A program made the position numbers and the translations under genes. The notes beneath the pieces were generated by a model. The model made no database searches. It saw nothing but the letters and a program-made list of their open reading frames with translations, and had not been told where the DNA came from. A DNA stretch of 64,000 bases from Breznakibacter sp047600785 (GTDB taxonomy: Bacteria > Bacteroidota > Bacteroidia > Bacteroidales > Marinilabiliaceae): assembly GCA_047600785.1 (NCBI GenBank), contig JASGKH010000002.1, forward strand, positions 1,550,001-1,614,000, given 5' to 3'. Below are positions 16,535 through 26,809 of the stretch, in pieces (position 1 is the first letter of the stretch; each line of letters opens with the position of its first letter).

Positions 16535-19500
16535 TTAGAAAGTTAAATTAAGCCCGACCACATAGCTTCTTGAACGCGGATAGGCGGAACTGTCGTAGCC
16601 AGGGGTCGTGATGACGTTGTCATTGGCCGCCGAAACTTCCGGATCATAACCGGAATAGCCGGTAATCGTGGCCAGGTTGTTGGCCGTAAAATACACGCGG
16701 GCATTCGATACCATCACTTTCTGCAACCATTTTTTGGGGAATGAATAACCCAAAGTGACTTGTGCGATACGTAAGTATGAGCCGTCCTCCACATAATATG
16801 ACGAAGGATAAGTGATGTAGGATGAGTTGGTATTGTTCAAACTCCATGTACGCGAAGATTCATCCGGATTCAACTCTTTCATACGTGCCAACGAGGTTGC
16901 CTTCTGTCCCGTCGCAGGATCGATCAAACGATAGTAATTATCACCAAATTCCGAAGGTACGTTTTGGAACATGGCATACGGGCTCATGCTGTGCTTGGTG
17001 GCATTGTAAATGTCGTTGCCAATGCTGAACTTCATGAACACACTCAGATCCAACCCTTTGTATTCAAATGTATTATTAATACCCCCAATGCAATCGGGCG
17101 CCCCGTTACCTATTTTAACGTACTGGCGTGTAAACTGGTCACCGGCCTCGTTATCGGCCGCAAATTTGATATCACCGGGCTGGGGCGTGCCACTCGACGG
17201 TTTGACGACACCATCTTTCAGGGACCCATCTGTATTAAAATCATCGGTGGTATAAATTCCTTCGTATTTGTAACCATACATGTCACCCAGGGCCTCACCG
17301 ACGGTGGCATAATAAGTCAGGGTCCCCGAACGGTTACCACCCACACTGAATGTTTTACTATCTTGTTCTTCTTCCAAAGAAATCACTTTCGATTTATTGA
17401 AAGACAAGTTCAGATCAGTCGTCCAGCGATAATCCTTACGTTGTACGTTAACCGTACTAAGGGTGAACTCCCAGCCCCGGTTACGCATCTTACCGACATT
17501 CTGATATTGCTTTGTATACCCTGTCGATGCAGGAATCACAGATGCCATCAACATATCACTGATTTGGTTGTTGTACCACTCGGTCGTGAGGTTGACACGA
17601 CTATTGAACAAAGAAATATCCACGCCGGCATTGGTGGCATGCAAGGTCTCCCATTTTAAGTTTTTGTTACCCAACGTAGTACTTGGCACATACGCAGGAT
17701 TGCCCACGGTATTGTTTACCGGATAGTCCGTTTGGGTGATTGTCGTGGTATATAAGTTGCTACCTATTCCGTTGTTCCCGGTCACGCCATATCCCAAACG
17801 CAGCTTCAGATTGTTGACCGTGTTTACAATGTTACTGTTCTGCCAGAAACTTTCTTCCGAAACACGCCATGCTCCCGATACAGAAGGGAAGATGCCCCAT
17901 TTGTTTCCCTGGGCAAACTTGGAAGAGCCATCGCCACGTATTGTTGCCGTCAGCAGATAACGCTCATTGAAAGTGTAGTTTACACGGGCAAAAACAGACA
18001 CAATCCCACTGTGTGAATGCCCTGTTTCCTTTTCATACACGGTCGCGTTTGTGATGTCATCCAACCCAAAGTTTGGATACGGGAATTGCTTAAGCTTCAT
18101 GCTGTTCTCTTCCGATTCGTTGTAAGTAACCTCATGGCCCAGCAACACATTCACTTTGTGTATTTCTGCAAATGTTTGATTAAAATTCAGGGTGTTGGTA
18201 ATCTGGTACCTGTACGATTCTTCGTTACCAATACTACCGTTGATGCCCGTGTTGGAAGGATCCGTAAGGTATGCTTTCGAATTTTCATCCGAAAATGAGG
18301 TCGATTTACTGTTTGTCCATGAGTAGTTACCGGCCGTACGCCACACAAAATATTTCAGGAAATCGAACTCTACGCCGGCATTGACGGTGAACAAACGCGA
18401 ACGTTTGTTCGAGGTTGAAGCCTCGTTCTCCACTAGCGGGTTTTCTGTATCGTAGCTGGAGTCCAACCCTGAAAAATCAGGATAGGTTTGTGTATTGAGC
18501 AATTCGTTGCGTGTAAACATTGTTCCCCCGTTAATGGGCTGGAGAAGCACTTTTTTCATCCCCGAATACTCACCGCCACCATCGACCGACGTATTGGTGA
18601 ACATTGTATTGACATCCAAACGTACACCTTTATAAAGCTCGGAATTAATCTTCGCACGGAATGTATTCTTGTCCATGCTGTGGTTTGCCAGCAAACCATC
18701 CTGGCCGTTATTGTTGTAGCTCAACAAAATTTGGGATTTTTCGGTTCCTGTCGACACGTTCACGTTATGGTTCTGGGTCAGGGCATAGCCCCCGAAAACC
18801 TCGTCTTGCCAATCAATCGCATCACTTGTGGTATAACGATCATTGATGCGGTCATAAACACCTGTATAGAAACCGGGGGAATCGATTCCTAAACTATTGT
18901 CAAATACGTTGCTCCATTGGGTCGTTTTACCTTGTAGTTCGGCCATTTCGTACTGGTACTTCACAAAGTCCGAGCTTTTGGAAAGCATATCCAGCTTTTT
19001 GGAAAGCTTATCGAATGAGAAATACGTGTTGTACGTCACCGACGTCTTTCCTTTTTTACCGGATTTGGTCGTGATCAAAATGATGCCATTCGATCCCCTA
19101 GCTCCGTAGATGGCCGTAGAAGAAGCGTCTTTCAGGACTTCAATGCTTTCAATATCGTTAATGTCGATATTGGTAAGCGCATTATCCATTTCAAACCCAT
19201 CTACAATGTAGAGAGGTTTGGTACTCTGGGTAATGGAAGTACCGCCACGGATCGTAATATTTACGCCAGCACCCGGTGCGCCACTTGTTGAGACAATGTT
19301 CACGCCGGCAGCTTTTCCCTGAAGGGCCTGCGCGGCAGTCATCGCAGGAACGGCAGTCAGATCTCCGCCCGAAACTGAAGAAACCGCACCCGTGAGGTCC
19401 CTGCGTTTCACTTTGGCGTAACCGATGGTCACGATCTCGTCCAGCATCTCATTGGTTTCCTTTAGGATGATATCGAAACGGGTTTGGTTACCAATTGCTA

Positions 19501-19753
19501 TCGACTGAATGTCATAGCCGATGAAAGATACCACCAGCGTCTCGGCAGAAGCTGGTATGGAGAGTTGAAAGTTACCGTTAGGGTCGGTAACCGTACCTAT
19601 TGAATTATTCCCCTTCACGGCTACCGACGCGCCGACTATTATGTCAGATGCATCACGAACCGTACCGGTGATTGTTCTATTCTGAGCCAGAATAGCCAAA
19701 GGACAACTTACCAACAATATTATCAGCAAGCACCATTTTTGAATGTTTTTCAT
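16535..19753 (-). CDS. susC-like: SusC-like TonB-dependent oligosaccharide importer
   Basis: The 1072-residue protein has a signal peptide ending LAQN, a carboxypeptidase-regulatory-like domain (about 25-105), a plug domain with the SusC hallmark PLYIVDGFEMD and GARGSNGIILITTK, and a C-terminal beta-barrel ending in VVGLNLTF. It imports oligosaccharides across the outer membrane with energy from TonB-ExbBD. It is the first gene of the minus-strand pectin operon and is divergent from the hybrid sensor at 20.3 kb, which probably controls it. Confidence 0.97.
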   Translation of the reverse strand: MKNIQKWCLLIILLVSCPLAILAQNRTITGTVRDASDIIVGASVAVKGNNSIGTVTDPNGNFQLSIPASAETLVVSFIGYDIQSIAIGNQTRFDIILKETNEMLDEIVTIGYAKVKRRDLTGAVSSVSGGDLTAVPAMTAAQALQGKAAGVNIVSTSGAPGAGVNITIRGGTSITQSTKPLYIVDGFEMDNALTNIDINDIESIEVLKDASSTAIYGARGSNGIILITTKSGKKGKTSVTYNTYFSFDKLSKKLDMLSKSSDFVKYQYEMAELQGKTTQWSNVFDNSLGIDSPGFYTGVYDRINDRYTTSDAIDWQDEVFGGYALTQNHNVNVSTGTEKSQILLSYNNNGQDGLLANHSMDKNTFRAKINSELYKGVRLDVNTMFTNTSVDGGGEYSGMKKVLLQPINGGTMFTRNELLNTQTYPDFSGLDSSYDTENPLVENEASTSNKRSRLFTVNAGVEFDFLKYFVWRTAGNYSWTNSKSTSFSDENSKAYLTDPSNTGINGSIGNEESYRYQITNTLNFNQTFAEIHKVNVLLGHEVTYNESEENSMKLKQFPYPNFGLDDITNATVYEKETGHSHSGIVSVFARVNYTFNERYLLTATIRGDGSSKFAQGNKWGIFPSVSGAWRVSEESFWQNSNIVNTVNNLKLRLGYGVTGNNGIGSNLYTTTITQTDYPVNNTVGNPAYVPSTTLGNKNLKWETLHATNAGVDISLFNSRVNLTTEWYNNQISDMLMASVIPASTGYTKQYQNVGKMRNRGWEFTLSTVNVQRKDYRWTTDLNLSFNKSKVISLEEEQDSKTFSVGGNRSGTLTYYATVGEALGDMYGYKYEGIYTTDDFNTDGSLKDGVVKPSSGTPQPGDIKFAADNEAGDQFTRQYVKIGNGAPDCIGGINNTFEYKGLDLSVFMKFSIGNDIYNATKHSMSPYAMFQNVPSEFGDNYYRLIDPATGQKATSLARMKELNPDESSRTWSLNNTNSSYITYPSSYYVEDGSYLRIAQVTLGYSFPKKWLQKVMVSNARVYFTANNLATITGYSGYDPEVSAANDNVITTPGYDSSAYPRSRSYVVGLNLTF

Positions 19754-20264
19754 AGACTAAACATGTTTAATCAAAAAATATAAATGATTCCACTTGAACA
19801 AATCCAAACAAACGAACATACCCAGCCCCAAAGTGGGGACACCAAGAAGAAAAATAAATTCAACCTGTATTGTTCATATTACAATGAGATAAAATATTTA
19901 TCAATCTGAATCTAACTGCCTAATGTTAATGCAATGGGTAGGAAAATTTATAACCTGCATTGTAATTACCTCAAATCTCAGGCACACCACCAAATAACAA
20001 TCCTTGATTTTCTGTAATTTCCATGTTCAAAAAAATGCAGGCCCCAACTCTCTTAAAAATTGTTTGTTTCTATTACAAAACTATAACGAAGAACATTGAG
20101 GGTACTGGATAATCCGTCAATTTTACCCATCGAATCGTACACGCCAAACCACAGGGAGGTCTTTAAAACATCAAAAAACCTGAATAATTGACAAAAAACA
20201 CCAATAATCGTACGCCTTACCTCCGAAAACCAATGTTAAAAGAGGTAAAACCCTTTTTCTTTCA
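19754..20264. other. Divergent regulatory region between susC and the hybrid sensor
   Basis: This AT-rich, gene-free stretch carries the divergent control region. No TAnnTTTG box with a matching upstream TTTG was found close to susC. This fits a promoter that needs the activator. A weak minus-strand TAGTTTTG lies at 20076-20083 without a partner. Binding sites for the AraC domain cannot be assigned by eye. Confidence 0.5.
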
Positions 20265-20272
20265 TAATTTTG
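20265..20272 (+). promoter_or_regulatory. -7 box of the hybrid sensor gene
   Basis: TAATTTTG matches TAnnTTTG and lies 22 bp before the ATG at 20295, so the 5' leader would be short. The -33 region has no exact TTG at the right distance, so confidence is moderate. Confidence 0.5.
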
Positions 20273-20294
20273 AAATATCCACATAATTGTTCCC

Positions 20295-23200
20295 ATGAGA
20301 AAGGCTAGTTTTTTATTACTCCTTTTCTTACCAACCTTTACTTTATCCGCTCTCGATGCATTAAGGATCGAAAGCATAACCAATAAAGACGGATTATCCC
20401 ATAATACAATCAGGTATATCATGCAGGATAGTTCTGGATTTATGTGGTTCAGTACCATCAATGGACTAAACAGGTACGATGGGCACAGATTTATCTCCCT
20501 ACATCCCAACTTTACCAATAACTCATTGAATGAAAACAACATCAGGCAGACAACCGAAGACAAAAACGGGCATATATGGGTCATGACCACTTCCCGTTAT
20601 ATGCATTGTTACGATACGAAAACAGAGTCATTCATAAATTATGCCGGAGAGGGTGAGATAAAAAACTTCAGAAGTATCGAAGTCCTGCCCGATGGTGATG
20701 TCTGGTTATGGGGAACCGAACATGGTGCCTGTTTTGTCCATTATGACGACAATGTATTGGAACCGACCTTGTACGATGTCAATAGAATAGGAACGAATGT
20801 CGTTGCTTTTGTATTAAAGGATAGTTCAGGACAAACATGGATCGGCACCGACAAAGGACTTATACAGATCATAAACAATGTTCCGAAATTCTGTAACACA
20901 AACAATATAAACTACAATTACCACAGCGTAATAGAAATAAAAGACAAGATCTTCTTTTTTACGAACAATGATGGGATAGTGGTCTACGACAAACTTCAGA
21001 AAGTCTTTTTACCAACCATCCATTTGGGCAAGTGGAAAGATATAAAGCTGAACAACCCTGTAGCGCTTGATGAACATACGATCCTGATTACCGGCAAACA
21101 GTATACCTTGCTACTCAACGCCAAAACGTTGAAAATTACAGATGCACAGATGCTTTTTGGAGGAGTAAGGATGCAAGAAACGAACTCTCTGAAAAACAAC
21201 CAAAAAGACATCTGGATCTATAACAAGTCCGGCTATTTGTGGGAGTATAACAAAGAGACGAAACAATTTAAAAAATATCATTTCATACCGGAAGATGTGC
21301 TTGGGCTCATCGACATGGAAAGATTTAATGTATGCCGTGACTCCAGAGGGATCACTTGGATTACGACTTACGGGAACGGGCTTTTTGCCATTGAAAAATC
21401 TGGGGAAATAAGCCATTTCACATCAACAAACAGCGGGCTTAAAACAGATTACTTATTGTCTGTATCGGAAGACCGCACCGGGAATGTTTGGATTGGCACT
21501 GAAAATACCGGCCTTCTCAAAATCCACTTAACCAAGCACAACCACCAGCTCTTTTTTCCGAACCCCGATAAATCCAACGCAGCCCACAAGACTATCAGAT
21601 GCATTTACGAAGAAGAACGAACGGGCGATATATGGGTGGGCACCAAACATGGTGATGTGTACGTATTCGACAAAAACTTCAAACAAAAAAACAAATTCTC
21701 ATTCAAACAGGGGGTTCCCTATTGCATGATGACGGATGCACAGGATAACATGTGGATAGGTACCAAAGGTAATGGATTGATAATCGTTCCCAAAAGACAG
21801 AATTCCAAGGATGAACTCAATTATTATTTCCTACCCGATGACAGCGATGCCGGAGCCACGAATATTTACACCCTGCTCCGCGACAATAGAGACAGGATGT
21901 GGGTGGGAACATTGGGTGCCGGACTCTATTTGTGTGAATTTAACAACGGAACCTTTCAATCGACAACATTTCCGGCTTTATCGAACAAACAAAAGCAGGT
22001 CCGCTGCATGCTGCAGGATAGCTCAGGGCAGATCTGGGTTGGAGGTTCGAACGGGATTATAGCCTTCAACCCCGATAGTGTCATTTTAGGCAACAATACG
22101 TTCCAATGGTTTCATTTTGACAGAAACAACGCACATTCCTTAAACAACAATATTGTTAAAGCAATTCTGGAAGATAGCAAACAACGGATATGGATCGGCA
22201 CATCGGGCGGAGGGATAAATCTGGCCGAAAAGGATAGAACCACAGGAAAGTTTGCATTCAGGCACTATACACTGGAAGAAGGCCTGATCAGCAACATGGT
22301 GCAGGCAATCCTGGAGGATGATAATCATGATCTCTGGATAAGCACCGAAAACGGAATTTCGAAATTTAATCCGGAGAAAACATTATTTGAGAATTATAGT
22401 TTTCTGGATAGCTGGGAAAGTGATCTTTTTAGTGAATCCTCTGCCTTTAAGAGAAAAAACGGCGAATTACTTTTTGGCAGTTTCAATGGCATGTATGTTT
22501 TCAATCCTTATTTGTTCGAAAGCCAGGCTTATTCACAACCAGTCATTCTGACCGGATTGGCTATCAATGGGATCCCGGTCAATCCGAATACGACTGATTC
22601 TCCTTTGAAAGAAAGCATTACCCTAGCCAAGCAAATAAAACTAAAGAACGGGCAAAACTCGTTCAGCATCGAGTTTTCGTCTTTAAATTTCCAAAGTTCT
22701 TACTCGAACAGGTACACTTATATTCTTGAGAATTACGAAAACGACTGGAACCCGGCAACGCAATACAACGTGGCTACTTACAAGAATATCCCGGCCGGCA
22801 GGTATCTCTTCAAAGTCAAAGATGTAAATAATCCCCATGCGCTGAATAATGATGAAACGCAACTGGAAATTATTGTAATACCCCCGTTCTGGAAGTCGAC
22901 CAAAGCTCTAATCCTGTACGCCATTTTCATTGTAGCGGCAGCTATCCTTGCCGTGAGGATAGCCATTAAGATGAATAAGCTCCATAACGATGTCGTGATT
23001 GAAAAACAACTTACCGAATTCAAACTTCGTTTCTTTACCAATATATCCCATGAATTTAGGACACCGCTGACCATTATCCGGGGAAGCATTGAAACGATGG
23101 GCAGCCTGAGCTTGCCCGTAGCATTGAAAAAACATATAAAGATATTGGATAAAAGCACTTCGAAATTATTAAGACTTATCGATCAGCTACTTGAATTCCG

Positions 23201-24590
23201 AAAGCTACAAAATGACCATTTGGATCTACGGCTCGAACAAGTGGAAGTTGTCAGTTTTTTGAGAGGAATTTATGAGATGTTCCTGGAAACAGCAGCGAAA
23301 AAAGGGATCAATTTAACCTTCACATCAAACAAAGAGTCCAATGTTATCTTAATCGATGAAGGCAAAATAGATAAGATACTTTTCAACCTGTTGTCCAACG
23401 CATTCAAGCATACCCCCACCAAAGGACATATTGCCGTTGAACTAGTTTTTAATAAAGACGAAGAACGGTTTATTCTTAAAGTTTCCGATTCCGGTATCGG
23501 GATACCACCTGAGAAACAAGATCTCCTGTTTGTTCGGTTTAAGCAAATCAATTACGCTTCCCCGGGGATCGGTATCGGACTTAACCTCTCTTCTGAGCTT
23601 GCTCGCGCCCATAAAGGTGAAATCTGGTATGAGCAGTCTCAATTGGGGGGAGCCTGCTTCGTGGTCTCCATTCCCATTTCGGAATCTGCCTACGGCAAAG
23701 AGGATATTGTCCTCCCTGCAGCCCCAATGTCAAAAGAAAAAATAAGGGAAAGCATTGTAGAAAATGATCTTATCGACGAAGAACCTTTTGATCACGAGCT
23801 GGTTACCCATAATTATAAGATACTGGTCATTGAAGACGATGATGAGATATGCTCCTTCCTTAGAGGTCAGTTGGAAAAGTATTTTACGGTTGCAACAGCC
23901 CCGGATGGCCTGAAAGGCTGGAAAACTGCCGTCGATGGAGAATTCGACCTTATTGTGTGTGATGTGATGTTGCCCGAAATGGATGGTTTTGAGATAACCC
24001 GGAAACTGAAATCGGACATTGAAACCAGCCATATCCCGATAATCCTGCTGACAGCCCATTCATCCATTGAACATCAGCTAGAAGGAATCAATGCGGGTGC
24101 CGACTCTTACATAACGAAGCCGTTCAGCATCAGATACCTGCTGTCTCGTATCACAAAACTGATAGAGCAACGCGAAAGACTGCAATACAAATTTGCCCAC
24201 GACCCCAACCATATCCCAACTACCATCAGCACATCAGGCAAAGACAACGAGTTCATAGCCAAAGTGCAAGAAATTGTAGAAAAACACCTCGAAAATGCCG
24301 AGTTCTCCATTGACGATTTTGCCCGTGAAGCCAATATGGGGAGAACACTGTTTTACAAAAAAATTAAAGGGATCACCAATCTGTCCCCTAACGAATACTT
24401 GCGCGTCGTCAGATTAAAAAAAGCAGCGGAATTACTCCGGTCTACCGAATTTAACGTCTCAGAGATTGCATATAAAGTAGGCTTCAACGATCCTTACTAT
24501 TTTAGTAAATGCTTTAAGGAACAATTTAAGATAAAGCCCACGCAGTTTAGGCATGATGGCTCGATAAATCCCCCGAAAGAAGAGAATTGA
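20295..24590 (+). CDS. Hybrid two-component sensor-regulator (HTCS) for the pectin locus
   Basis: The 1431-residue protein combines a whole signalling pathway in one chain. A signal peptide (1-19) is followed by a periplasmic double beta-propeller with repeated GNVWIGTENTGL and QIWVGGSNGI blades (to about 770) and a Y_Y_Y domain (about 775-860). The transmembrane helix is at about 870-890. The HisKA domain has the phosphorylated His in NISHEFRTPL near 918, and the ATPase domain has LLSNAFKHTP near 1033. The receiver domain has acceptor Asp in DLIVCDVMLPEMDG near 1222, and a C-terminal AraC helix-turn-helix is at about 1325-1425. It senses an oligosaccharide in the periplasm and activates the flanking genes. 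Its divergent position to susC supports this. Confidence 0.97.
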   Translation: MRKASFLLLLFLPTFTLSALDALRIESITNKDGLSHNTIRYIMQDSSGFMWFSTINGLNRYDGHRFISLHPNFTNNSLNENNIRQTTEDKNGHIWVMTTSRYMHCYDTKTESFINYAGEGEIKNFRSIEVLPDGDVWLWGTEHGACFVHYDDNVLEPTLYDVNRIGTNVVAFVLKDSSGQTWIGTDKGLIQIINNVPKFCNTNNINYNYHSVIEIKDKIFFFTNNDGIVVYDKLQKVFLPTIHLGKWKDIKLNNPVALDEHTILITGKQYTLLLNAKTLKITDAQMLFGGVRMQETNSLKNNQKDIWIYNKSGYLWEYNKETKQFKKYHFIPEDVLGLIDMERFNVCRDSRGITWITTYGNGLFAIEKSGEISHFTSTNSGLKTDYLLSVSEDRTGNVWIGTENTGLLKIHLTKHNHQLFFPNPDKSNAAHKTIRCIYEEERTGDIWVGTKHGDVYVFDKNFKQKNKFSFKQGVPYCMMTDAQDNMWIGTKGNGLIIVPKRQNSKDELNYYFLPDDSDAGATNIYTLLRDNRDRMWVGTLGAGLYLCEFNNGTFQSTTFPALSNKQKQVRCMLQDSSGQIWVGGSNGIIAFNPDSVILGNNTFQWFHFDRNNAHSLNNNIVKAILEDSKQRIWIGTSGGGINLAEKDRTTGKFAFRHYTLEEGLISNMVQAILEDDNHDLWISTENGISKFNPEKTLFENYSFLDSWESDLFSESSAFKRKNGELLFGSFNGMYVFNPYLFESQAYSQPVILTGLAINGIPVNPNTTDSPLKESITLAKQIKLKNGQNSFSIEFSSLNFQSSYSNRYTYILENYENDWNPATQYNVATYKNIPAGRYLFKVKDVNNPHALNNDETQLEIIVIPPFWKSTKALILYAIFIVAAAILAVRIAIKMNKLHNDVVIEKQLTEFKLRFFTNISHEFRTPLTIIRGSIETMGSLSLPVALKKHIKILDKSTSKLLRLIDQLLEFRKLQNDHLDLRLEQVEVVSFLRGIYEMFLETAAKKGINLTFTSNKESNVILIDEGKIDKILFNLLSNAFKHTPTKGHIAVELVFNKDEERFILKVSDSGIGIPPEKQDLLFVRFKQINYASPGIGIGLNLSSELARAHKGEIWYEQSQLGGACFVVSIPISESAYGKEDIVLPAAPMSKEKIRESIVENDLIDEEPFDHELVTHNYKILVIEDDDEICSFLRGQLEKYFTVATAPDGLKGWKTAVDGEFDLIVCDVMLPEMDGFEITRKLKSDIETSHIPIILLTAHSSIEHQLEGINAGADSYITKPFSIRYLLSRITKLIEQRERLQYKFAHDPNHIPTTISTSGKDNEFIAKVQEIVEKHLENAEFSIDDFAREANMGRTLFYKKIKGITNLSPNEYLRVVRLKKAAELLRSTEFNVSEIAYKVGFNDPYYFSKCFKEQFKIKPTQFRHDGSINPPKEEN

Positions 24591-24654
24591 TACAATTCTC
24601 CTGTTTTTGCACCATTTTTTCGGGGCAGACAGAAGCAGATTCGCGTTATTTTCG

Positions 24655-24701
24655 CTTATCATGAATTTGCGAAAGGAAATATCTCCATTCGCAAGATGAT
24701 A
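24655..24701. promoter_or_regulatory. Long imperfect inverted repeat in front of the GH28 gene
   Basis: Left-arm words TATCAT and TTGCGAA (24657-24673) are mirrored by TTCGCAA and ATGATA (24688-24701) around a 14-nt loop. It starts 65 bp after the HTCS stop and ends 31 bp before the preferred ATG. It could be an mRNA hairpin controlling readthrough or stability, or a regulator site. There is no U-tract, so it is not a standard terminator. Confidence 0.6.
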
Positions 24702-24731
24702 AATAAGTGAAATATGTTACTCATTATTGAC

Positions 24732-26054
24732 ATGAAGAAAATCAAATCTTTCGGACTTCTGTGTTGCCTGCTTTTTAACGTTCAGCTTTTTGCCAAAGAT
24801 CTGTTCCCCGATGGTACCCCCATACCGGATTGGTTCCGGCAAAACGAAATCGTCAACATCCACACGCTGGGTAAAAGCTATACCATTACCGATCATGGGA
24901 TTGTGAACGACAGTACCATTTTGCAAACCGAAAAAATACAATCGGTTATAGACAAGGCTTATGAAGCGGGCGGTGGCGTCGTTGTCATACCTGAAGGCAC
25001 ATTCCTGAGCGGATCGCTTTTCTTCAAGCCCAAAACCCATTTGTATTTAGCAAAGAATGCCGTGCTAAAAGGCAGTGATGACATTGAAAATTTTCCCATT
25101 GTGTTTACGCGGATAGAGGGACAAAGCCTCGATTATTTCGCGGCGCTCATCAATGCCGACAATGTGGAAGGGTTCACCATTTCGGGCCAGGGAACCATCA
25201 ACGGCAATGGGCTACGTTACTGGAAATCATTCTGGTTACGAAGAAAAGTAAACCCCAAATGCACTAACATGGACGAGCTGCGTCCCCGTCTGGTTTATAT
25301 CTCCAACAGTAAAAACGTGCAGTTATCGGGTGTGAGGTTGATAAACTCTCCTTTCTGGACAACCCATCTCTATAGATGTGAGAATGTGAAACTGCTGAAC
25401 CTGTACATCTATTCGCCCAAAGAACCAATAAAAGCGCCCAGTACCGATGCGGTAGATATTGACGCCTGTACCAACGTGCATATCAAAAACTGTTATATGT
25501 CGGTCAACGACGACGCCGTGGCACTGAAAGGCGGGAAAGGCCCGCTGGCCGATAAAGATGAGAACAACGGAGGTAACCGTAACATCGTTATCGAGGATTG
25601 CACGTACGGGTTCTGCCACAGTGCCCTTACTTGCGGCAGCGAATCCATCCACAACCACAATATCGTACTGCGCCGTTGCACCGTTAAGAACGCTAAACGC
25701 CTGCTCTGGTTGAAAATGCGTCCAGATACTCCCCAAAACTACGAGTATATCACGGTTGAAGAGATTAAAGGAAACGTTGAAAGTTTTCTTTATGTCAGGC
25801 CCTGGACCCAATTCTTCGACTTGAAAGGACACACCGAAATACCGCTCTCATATTCTTCGAACGTGACCATGCGTAATATAGAACTTGAATGCCAGGTGTT
25901 TTTTGACGTAAGAAAGTCCGAACAATACAAATTATCAGACTTTACGTTTGAGAACTTAGCGATTAAGGCACATAACAAATCTGACATCCACACCGATTTC
26001 ATTACCAATTTTAAATTGAAAAATGTAAAGGTGAACGGCGAAAAGAAGTTCTAA
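24732..26054 (+). CDS. GH28 family glycosidase, second copy
   Basis: From ATG 24732 (MKKIKSFGLL) the protein is 440 residues with a signal peptide ending LFAKD and no lipobox Cys at the cleavage site. An upstream ATG at 24714 would add MLLIID. The beta-helix has the GH28 Asp motifs STDAVDID and NDDAVALKGG. The usual GHG becomes CHS (in GFCHSALTCGSES) and the RxK motif reads WLKM, so the active site is a variant. It is distinct from the 563-residue GH28 at 8.8 kb. It stands just downstream of the HTCS on the same strand and likely acts on a different pectin linkage, for example in exo mode. Confidence 0.9.
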   Translation: MKKIKSFGLLCCLLFNVQLFAKDLFPDGTPIPDWFRQNEIVNIHTLGKSYTITDHGIVNDSTILQTEKIQSVIDKAYEAGGGVVVIPEGTFLSGSLFFKPKTHLYLAKNAVLKGSDDIENFPIVFTRIEGQSLDYFAALINADNVEGFTISGQGTINGNGLRYWKSFWLRRKVNPKCTNMDELRPRLVYISNSKNVQLSGVRLINSPFWTTHLYRCENVKLLNLYIYSPKEPIKAPSTDAVDIDACTNVHIKNCYMSVNDDAVALKGGKGPLADKDENNGGNRNIVIEDCTYGFCHSALTCGSESIHNHNIVLRRCTVKNAKRLLWLKMRPDTPQNYEYITVEEIKGNVESFLYVRPWTQFFDLKGHTEIPLSYSSNVTMRNIELECQVFFDVRKSEQYKLSDFTFENLAIKAHNKSDIHTDFITNFKLKNVKVNGEKKF

Positions 26055-26088
26055 AGGATGTCCGTAAGGTTCCAAGTGGGCGCTACGG

Positions 26089-26676
26089 TTAACGCTTTCC
26101 GTCGTATCTGTAGTGCCCAATAATTTTAAACCCGAACAAACAATCTTCCGTCACCTGTCCCGCACCGATGTTGTGCACGATCAAATGGCGATGCCCGTCG
26201 GCCGACCGTGCATTGACCACAATACCAATATGGGTAATACCGCTGCCCAAGTCCCAGCATACGACATCGCCCGGAAAATAATCGTTGGGACGGCCACTGA
26301 CAGGAAATTCTGTACCATATCGGGCAAAGAAAACCATCAGGTTGGGCACACGCCGATGGTCAATGTTACTGTCGGGCTTAGTAAGTCCCCATTTTTTTGG
26401 ATATACACCAAAATTGGCACGCATGTCCTCATGCACTTTGCGCTGAAGATCGATGCCCAGTTTGCGGTAAGCCCGAATTACCACATCGGTGCAAACGCCT
26501 TTGTCGGCAGGCACATCACCATTAGGGTAAGCGATACGAAAGTAAGACGGATCGTATTGTACCTTCTGGTGAACCAACACAAGGGCCGAATCGGCCAGTT
26601 GGCCATAAAAGCCGGTTTGTCCGGCTACCGCATACATGTTGCCCGCCAACACCATCACACAAAGCCACCGTTTCAT
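26089..26676 (-). CDS. DUF1287 domain protein, NlpC/P60-like exported hydrolase
   Basis: From ATG 26676 (MKRWLCVMV) the protein has 195 residues with a signal peptide ending YAVAGQ. DUF1287 motifs are present: GVCTDVVIRAYRKLGIDLQ (in part) with the likely catalytic Cys, PGDVVCWDLGSGITHIGIV with the His, and a conserved HNIG near the C-terminus. This Cys-His arrangement resembles papain-like NlpC/P60 and CHAP peptidases, so a periplasmic amidase or peptidase role is plausible but unproven. The gene converges with the GH28 gene and seems independent of the pectin locus. Confidence 0.85.
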   Translation of the reverse strand: MKRWLCVMVLAGNMYAVAGQTGFYGQLADSALVLVHQKVQYDPSYFRIAYPNGDVPADKGVCTDVVIRAYRKLGIDLQRKVHEDMRANFGVYPKKWGLTKPDSNIDHRRVPNLMVFFARYGTEFPVSGRPNDYFPGDVVCWDLGSGITHIGIVVNARSADGHRHLIVHNIGAGQVTEDCLFGFKIIGHYRYDGKR

Positions 26677-26809
26677 AGACTTCAAATCAGATAATGAATT
26701 GGGGATTCTATATCGGGCATTTCTCACGATCCCGAAAGAACACCCTTCTCGGCAAATACGCCAAAAAGGATGTTGTTTTCATTAATCAAACAAATCGGTT
26801 CGTGGAAGA

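Noticed and set aside
20171..20590. Minus-strand ORF overlapping the start of the hybrid sensor
   Set aside because: It is antisense to the sensor signal peptide and first blades; no motif is found.
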